Source: Syntrophorhabdaceae bacterium
GTDB lineage: Bacteria; Desulfobacterota; Syntrophorhabdia; Syntrophorhabdales; Syntrophorhabdaceae
Reading direction: 5' to 3'
NCBI GenBank assembly: GCA_026415015.1
Contig: JAOAHW010000226.1
Location: 1 to 10,789, forward strand
DNA: 10,789 nucleotides
Each line of letters starts with the position of its first letter. Positions within the stretch are counted from its first letter, which is position 1. Shown one piece after another: positions 6,975-10,789 of the stretch. The notes under the pieces are model-generated. The model searched no databases, was not told the origin of the DNA, and worked only from the letters and a program-made list of their open reading frames with translations. The translations under genes and the position numbers were made by a program.

Positions 6975-7988
6975 ATGGTATTGGTAAAGGAAAAAAAATC
7001 AATAGGTGTCATAGGGGCAGGTGCATGGGGTACGGCCTTTTCCATGCACCTTGCAGGTATGGGATACCATGTCCTCCTCTGGGTCTTTGAGGAAGACCTA
7101 TACAGGATATTGAAAGAAGATAGGGAAAACAAATACTACCTACCTGATTTTATAATCCCGAAAAACATAGATTTTACCCATGATTTGAGAGATATCCCAG
7201 GTTATTCAGATGATATTGTCATAGCTACGCCATCTTTTGCCCTCAGGGATACAATAGAGAAGATATCTCATGGACTAAAGGGAAAGAGGATACTCATACT
7301 CACTAAGGGTATAGAGGTCAATACCCATAAGTTTATGGGCGCAATTGTCCATGAACTGGTTGGCAGGGATGAGATGGTGGCAGTGCTTTCAGGCCCATCT
7401 TTTGCAAAAGAGGTGGCAAAAGGGAAATTTACCTCTGTGGTTGTTGCATCAAGGATTAGAACTGTCTCTGAATATTTCCAGGGTCTTGTCCATAGTGACA
7501 ACTTCAGGGTCTATACAAATGAAGATATAATAGGTGTTGAACTCGGTGGGGCAATGAAGAATGTCATGGCTATAGGGGCTGGTATTATTGAGGGATTAAA
7601 CCTTGGGACAAATACAAAGGCTGCCTTTGTAACCCGTGCCCTTGCAGAGATAAGGAGGCTTGGTAAGGCACTCGGTGCAAAGGATACCACATTTATGGGT
7701 CTATCAGGTATAGGTGACCTTATCCTCACATCCTATGGTGCCTTAAGCAGAAACAGGGCCTTTGGGCTTGAGCTTGCAAGGGGAAGGACATCAGAGGAGA
7801 TTATAGGCTCTCATAATGCTGTTGTAGAGGGTTATTTTACCATAAAAGCAGCGTATCTCATGTCCAAAAAGATGAATGTGGTTATGCCCATTACAGAGGA
7901 GCTTTACAGGATTGTGTATGAAAAAAAAGACATATTAGAATCCATAAGGGATATAAAAAACAGGGGTCTAAAAGAGGAAAACGAATAA
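6975..7988 (+). CDS. gpsA: NAD(P)-dependent glycerol-3-phosphate dehydrogenase
   Basis: Cytosolic enzyme that reduces dihydroxyacetone phosphate to sn-glycerol 3-phosphate, the backbone for phospholipid synthesis. The N-terminal Rossmann fold has IGVIGAGAWGTAFS (about 10-23) for the dinucleotide. The middle carries LSGPSFAKEVAKG, and GGAMKNVMAIGAG holds the catalytic Lys. The C-terminal domain has the GIGDL and SRNRAFG substrate-site stretches. From ATG 6975-6977 the protein has 337 residues, the usual length. The frame is open further upstream to a TTG that overlaps the gyrA stop, but that would add 13 atypical residues. The ribosome binding site (AAAAGG, 12 bases away) is weak, so some coupling to gyrA translation is possible. 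The DUF6125-like gene follows after 24 bases. Confidence 0.95.
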   Translation: MVLVKEKKSIGVIGAGAWGTAFSMHLAGMGYHVLLWVFEEDLYRILKEDRENKYYLPDFIIPKNIDFTHDLRDIPGYSDDIVIATPSFALRDTIEKISHGLKGKRILILTKGIEVNTHKFMGAIVHELVGRDEMVAVLSGPSFAKEVAKGKFTSVVVASRIRTVSEYFQGLVHSDNFRVYTNEDIIGVELGGAMKNVMAIGAGIIEGLNLGTNTKAAFVTRALAEIRRLGKALGAKDTTFMGLSGIGDLILTSYGALSRNRAFGLELARGRTSEEIIGSHNAVVEGYFTIKAAYLMSKKMNVVMPITEELYRIVYEKKDILESIRDIKNRGLKEENE

Positions 7989-8012
7989 TACATTAAATAA
8001 ACTGGGGGTTTT

Positions 8013-8528
8013 ATGGATCTCAAGGTCTTTGATGAGATGGATGAGGCAGAGCTGAAAAGCTATATAGAGTTTCTTTTGTGGCATTACAGGGTTATAGACG
8101 CATTCTGGTTTATCTATGTGGCAGAGAGGTTTGACCAGCCTACAGCAGAACGTATAAATGAGATGGTGTGGGGCAGGGTAGCAGGCATGGCCTCAAAGGA
8201 TTTGATTAAGAGGTTTAATATCAAGGAAAAGGGGCTTAAAGGCTTTGTAAAGGCACTGAGACTCTTTACATGGACCATAATAGTGGAATATGAGATAGAT
8301 GAAAGGGAGGATGAGGTCATTATAACAGTACCCCACTGTCCAACCCAGGAATCAAGATTAAAGAGAGGGCTTGATGAGTTTGTGTGTAAGGACATGCACA
8401 GGGGTGAATTTGAGTCATTCGCAAGGGAGATAGACCCTAATATAAAGGTAGAGTGCATTTTTGCTCCACCTGATAACCATCCCCCTGATATGTTCTGCAA
8501 ATGGCGGTTTACCATGAGGCCTAAGTAA
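8013..8528 (+). CDS. DUF6125-like conserved protein rich in Cys/His
   Basis: A 171-residue soluble protein without signal peptide or membrane segment. From memory it resembles the DUF6125 family of anaerobic bacteria, which has no assigned function; this was not checked by search. The N-terminal half is helical and aromatic, with AERFDQPTAERINEMVW (37-53). The C-terminal half is dense in conserved-looking residues: HCPTQESR (108-115), Cys125, His129, Cys148, APPDNHPPD (151-159), Cys162 and Trp164. Four cysteines and several histidines could bind a metal or act in redox chemistry, but this is inference. The ATG has a GGGGG ribosome binding site four bases upstream. It sits 24 bases after gpsA and probably shares its transcript. 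A 103-base gap follows. Confidence 0.85.
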   Translation: MDLKVFDEMDEAELKSYIEFLLWHYRVIDAFWFIYVAERFDQPTAERINEMVWGRVAGMASKDLIKRFNIKEKGLKGFVKALRLFTWTIIVEYEIDEREDEVIITVPHCPTQESRLKRGLDEFVCKDMHRGEFESFAREIDPNIKVECIFAPPDNHPPDMFCKWRFTMRPK

Positions 8529-8543
8529 AAGGTCTCTTGCTCT
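8527..8543 (+). repeat. 17-bp repeat copy 2 (inverted relative to 4419-4435)
   Basis: AAAAGGTCTCTTGCTCT differs at one base from the minus strand of 4419-4435. It overlaps the last two bases of the DUF6125-like stop codon. Like the first copy it sits just behind a coding region, which is why it is recorded even though no function can be assigned. Confidence 0.4.
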
Positions 8544-8614
8544 GGTTGCGTCCCTAAAACCCTATAATAGGTCTTGCAGGGATTTGATTATTTTATTTTG
8601 TTTTAATCGTGTTT

Positions 8615-8623
8615 TGTGTTAAT
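8615..8623 (+). promoter_or_regulatory. Extended -10-like element just before the tatB-like gene
   Basis: TGTGTTAAT (a TGn motif plus the hexamer GTTAAT, four of six to consensus) ends eight bases before the ATG. If used, transcription would start at about 8630-8632, producing a leaderless mRNA. That would agree with the absence of any ribosome binding site. No proper -35 lies 16-18 bases upstream, so support is weak. Another TATAAT occurs at 8563-8568, inside the palindrome CCTATAATAGG (8561-8571), also without a -35. Confidence 0.25.
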
Positions 8624-8631
8624 TTACATCC

Positions 8632-8892
8632 ATGTTTGGAATTGGACTACCTGAACTTATTGTTATACTCATCGTTGCACTACTTGTAGTTGGTCCATCT
8701 AAATTACCTGAGCTTGCAAAGTCTATTGGAAAGGCCTTTGGTGAGTTCAGGAGGATGGCGGATGAGGTTAAAGAGACCATAGAAGAGGAGGTCATAAAGG
8801 AACAAACCCCTGAAGATAAAAATGAGGAGACAGCACAGGATAAGACAAAAGATAAACCTGATCCCCAAAAACAACACACCCCTGATGTTTAG
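8632..8892 (+). CDS. tatB: Twin-arginine translocase TatA/TatB-family subunit, TatB-like
   Basis: Small membrane subunit of the Tat system, which exports folded, often cofactor-bearing, twin-arginine proteins. The 86 residues show the family plan: a very short N-terminus (MFGIGLPEL), one hydrophobic helix (about 4-20), a Gly21-Pro22 hinge, an amphipathic helix (about 23-53) with KLPELAKSIGKAFGEF, then a charged disordered tail. The 'VGPSKLPELA' hinge resembles TatB more than TatA, whose hinge is usually FGxxKLP. TatA and TatB are hard to separate by sequence, and a single protein may do both jobs. It is followed after nine bases by tatC, which supports the assignment. No Shine-Dalgarno sequence precedes the ATG. 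Confidence 0.85.
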   Translation: MFGIGLPELIVILIVALLVVGPSKLPELAKSIGKAFGEFRRMADEVKETIEEEVIKEQTPEDKNEETAQDKTKDKPDPQKQHTPDV

Positions 8893-8901
8893 TCGCAGCC
8901 T

Positions 8902-9648
8902 ATGGTCAAAAAGATAAAATCCGAGGAAAAACAGCCCTTTATATCCCATCTCAAGGAGTTGAGAGACAGGCTTGTTGTCTGCATTGTGGCAACAGGTATA
9001 GCCTTTATTGTGGCCTATTATTTCAAGGAAAAGATATTCTACTTCTTGATGCAGCCTTTTATAAAGGTCATGCCTGAGAAGAGCTCCTTTATCTTTACCT
9101 ATGTCACAGAGGCATTTATTACATATTTTAAGATATCATTGGTAGCAGCAATCTTTGCAGCCTCACCAGTAATACTCTATGAGATATGGATGTTTGTGTC
9201 TCCAGGGCTCTATGAGAAAGAAAAGAAATATGCATTCCCCTTTATCTTCTACGGGAGCATATGTTTTATATGCGGTGCCCTGTTCTGTTATTTCGTCATA
9301 ATGCCCTTTATATACAGGTTTTTTGTAAGTTATGCAGCCGAGTTTATTATACCCATGCCTGACTTGAAGGGCTATATGAATCTCACGCTTAAACTCCTTA
9401 TCGCCTTTGGTCTTATATTTGAGATGCCATTGATGGCCTTTTATCTCGGACGGGCAGGTATAATAGACCACAAGATGCTATCATCAAAGAGGAGGTATGC
9501 CATACTGGGGATATTTATATTGAGCGCAGTTATAACACCCCCTGATGTATCAAGCCAGATTTTCATGGCCATACCTCTATGGGGGCTCTATGAACTGAGT
9601 ATCCTTATTGTAAGATTATCTGGAAAGAGGAAAGAAGGCCATGAATAG
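8902..9648 (+). CDS. tatC: Sec-independent protein translocase TatC
   Basis: Integral membrane subunit that, with TatB, recognises the twin-arginine signal peptide. The 248 residues contain six hydrophobic segments. Family landmarks are present: FISHLKELRDRL (13-24) in the cytoplasmic N-terminus, the EAFITYFK stretch (70-77), WMFVSPGLYEKEKK (96-109, with Glu105 in the position of the signal-binding acidic residue), FEMP (173-176) in a membrane helix, and ITPPDVSSQ (211-219). The ATG lies nine bases after the tatB stop with no clear ribosome binding site, so translation is probably coupled. Its last eight bases overlap the start of the glmU-like gene. Substrates cannot be told from this window. 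Confidence 0.96.
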   Translation: MVKKIKSEEKQPFISHLKELRDRLVVCIVATGIAFIVAYYFKEKIFYFLMQPFIKVMPEKSSFIFTYVTEAFITYFKISLVAAIFAASPVILYEIWMFVSPGLYEKEKKYAFPFIFYGSICFICGALFCYFVIMPFIYRFFVSYAAEFIIPMPDLKGYMNLTLKLLIAFGLIFEMPLMAFYLGRAGIIDHKMLSSKRRYAILGIFILSAVITPPDVSSQIFMAIPLWGLYELSILIVRLSGKRKEGHE

Positions 9649-10633
9649 ATTTGATGTAATAATCCTTGCAGCAGGCAAGGCTGAGCGGATGAAGTCAGAA
9701 AAACCAAAGGTCCTCCATGAGATTATGGGTAAACCCATGATAGGTTATGTAATTGAAAGGGCAAAGGAACTTGCCACAGATAACATAACAGTTGTTGTGG
9801 GTTTTGGGAGGGAGAAGATTATACCATTTATAAGCCTATATAATGTAAATTTCACTGTTCAGACAGAACAGAAAGGCACTGGCCATGCTGTGCTCTGTGC
9901 TGAAGATTCCCTCAAGGGTGAAGACCTCCTTATCTTGTATGGGGACGTGCCCCTTATGGACACCTCCACTCTTTTGGATTTTATAGAGTTTTACAACAAA
10001 AAGAGGACAATCACCTTTATGACCACATCTGTTGAAGACCCTTCAGGCTACGGAAGGGTCATTATGGAGGGTGAGTATATAAAGGCCATTATAGAGGATG
10101 CCGAGGCTACTCAAACCCAGAGAGAGGTCAAGGAGATAAATACAGGTATCTGTATTATACCAGCAGAACATTTAAGCCTCCTTAAAGAAATAAAAAACAA
10201 CAATAAAAAGGGTGAATATTACCTGACAGATATATGTCATGTTGCTGGTGAAAAGGGCATGGATGTCAAGGGCTTCCACTACCCTGTGGCATCATATGTC
10301 CTTGGGATAAATAGTAGAAGAGAACTCTTAGAGGCAAATATAATAATGAGGGACAGGATAAACCTTTTTCACATGCAAAACGGCGTGACCCTATTGGACA
10401 GAAATATTTATATTGAAAGTGATGTAAAGATCCAAAGGGATACAGTTATTTATCCTGATTCATATATCATGGGTAATTCAAGGATAGGAGGCCATGTAAT
10501 CATAGGGCCTAATTCAATAATAAAGGACTCTACAATCCACAACAATGTTGTCCTGAGGGGATTTGTCCATCTTGAGGGTGTAGAGATAAAAGAGGGTGAA
10601 GTTTTAGAGGTATTTGAAAAGAGAAAATCATAA
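9641..10633 (+). CDS. glmU: GlmU-type N-acetylglucosamine-1-phosphate uridylyltransferase lacking the acetyltransferase domain
   Basis: Predicted to make UDP-GlcNAc from GlcNAc-1-phosphate and UTP, the precursor of peptidoglycan and lipid A. The nucleotidyltransferase domain (about 1-230) has LAAGKAERMKSEKPKVLHE (9-27, Lys23), GTGHA (79-83), YGDVPL (100-105, Asp102), GYGR (136-139), EINTGI (165-170) and Asn224, all matching GlmU. A left-handed beta-helix begins near 246 but stops at residue 330, against about 450-460 in full GlmU. The Lys/His/Tyr/Asn acetyltransferase site lies in the missing part, so this protein should not acetylate glucosamine-1-phosphate. The ending is clean and no remnant follows downstream. 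Another sugar nucleotide as product is possible. The ATG overlaps the tatC stop (ATGAATAG) and has AAGAAGG upstream. Confidence 0.88.
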   Translation: MNRFDVIILAAGKAERMKSEKPKVLHEIMGKPMIGYVIERAKELATDNITVVVGFGREKIIPFISLYNVNFTVQTEQKGTGHAVLCAEDSLKGEDLLILYGDVPLMDTSTLLDFIEFYNKKRTITFMTTSVEDPSGYGRVIMEGEYIKAIIEDAEATQTQREVKEINTGICIIPAEHLSLLKEIKNNNKKGEYYLTDICHVAGEKGMDVKGFHYPVASYVLGINSRRELLEANIIMRDRINLFHMQNGVTLLDRNIYIESDVKIQRDTVIYPDSYIMGNSRIGGHVIIGPNSIIKDSTIHNNVVLRGFVHLEGVEIKEGEVLEVFEKRKS

Positions 10634-10789
10634 GGTAGATTTGTTTACATAGAGATAATATTCTTGAATGATTTTATATAACTGGTGGTATATTTTTGTA
10701 TATTTTTTAAAAACTTTTTTTGTGTTATACTAAGTTATGCAACAAGGAGGAATGGTTTAAATACTTGAACGAAAAGACTGAGGAAGAAT
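10634..10789. other. AT-rich intergenic region with possible promoter or gene start at the window edge
   Basis: No complete gene and no convincing terminator hairpin were seen. On the plus strand a good -10-like TATACT (10726-10731) lacks a clear -35. It is followed by AGGAGG at 10745-10750. One base later comes ATG GTT TAA, too close to the ribosome binding site to be a normal start. A TTG at 10765-10767 opens a frame (LNEKTEEE) that runs off the edge, but its spacing of 14 bases is long. Either a gene begins just beyond the window or this is a leader. Confidence 0.35.

Noticed and set aside
8560..8600. CCCT...AGGG pairing followed by T-rich sequence as a terminator before the tatB-like gene
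   Set aside because: There is only a four-base outer stem and the T-rich stretch is interrupted; too weak to call.
10634..10789. Frameshifted remainder of the GlmU acetyltransferase domain
   Set aside because: The sequence is AT-rich with stops in every plus-strand frame soon after 10633, and no hexapeptide-repeat pattern was found.
1..10789. tRNA, CRISPR, insertion sequence, prophage or defence system
   Set aside because: Nearly all of the sequence is accounted for by housekeeping genes. No repeat arrays, transposase, integrase or tRNA-like cloverleaf was seen in the short gaps.

Overview
The window looks like ordinary chromosomal housekeeping DNA from an anaerobic Gram-negative-type bacterium. 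Codon use is rich in AGG (Arg) and ATA (Ile), with moderate-to-low GC. The run rsmB - stand-alone PASTA protein - rpe, the small DUF6125-like gene, an acyl-CoA dehydrogenase and a TatB-like/TatC pair together suggest Thermodesulfobacteriota ('deltaproteobacteria') or the neighbouring Nitrospirota. That placement is inference from gene order and protein style, not from any search.

Layout: a divergent promoter region near 3112-3270 splits the window. To its left, on the minus strand, lies a tightly packed operon read right to left: htpX (membrane zinc protease), rsmB (16S rRNA m5C methyltransferase), a membrane-anchored protein with three PASTA domains, and rpe (cut by the window edge). Stops and starts overlap or nearly touch: ATGA at rsmB/PASTA and ATGAATAG at PASTA/rpe. 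To its right, on the plus strand, come an acyl-CoA dehydrogenase, gyrA, gpsA, a DUF6125-like protein, a TatB-like protein, tatC, and a short glmU-like gene that overlaps the tatC stop. gyrA has its own candidate promoter, so acd and gyrA need not be one unit.

The genes do not form one pathway. They cover rRNA modification, membrane protein quality control, the pentose phosphate/Calvin epimerase step, acyl-CoA oxidation, DNA supercoiling, glycerol-3-phosphate for phospholipids, folded-protein export and UDP-GlcNAc supply. No tRNA, rRNA, CRISPR array, insertion sequence or phage gene was seen, and I see no sign of an undescribed multi-gene system.

The points that deserve a second look are local. 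The rsmB reading frame has no ATG, GTG or TTG where its N-terminus must lie. A perfect 6+6 palindrome sits just downstream of the acyl-CoA dehydrogenase promoter. The GlmU-like protein lacks the whole acetyltransferase active site. GyrA has Gln at the position where Ser or Thr is usual, and carries two near-identical GyrA boxes. A 17-bp inverted repeat brackets the gyrA-gpsA-DUF6125 block, and the TatB-like gene has no ribosome binding site.
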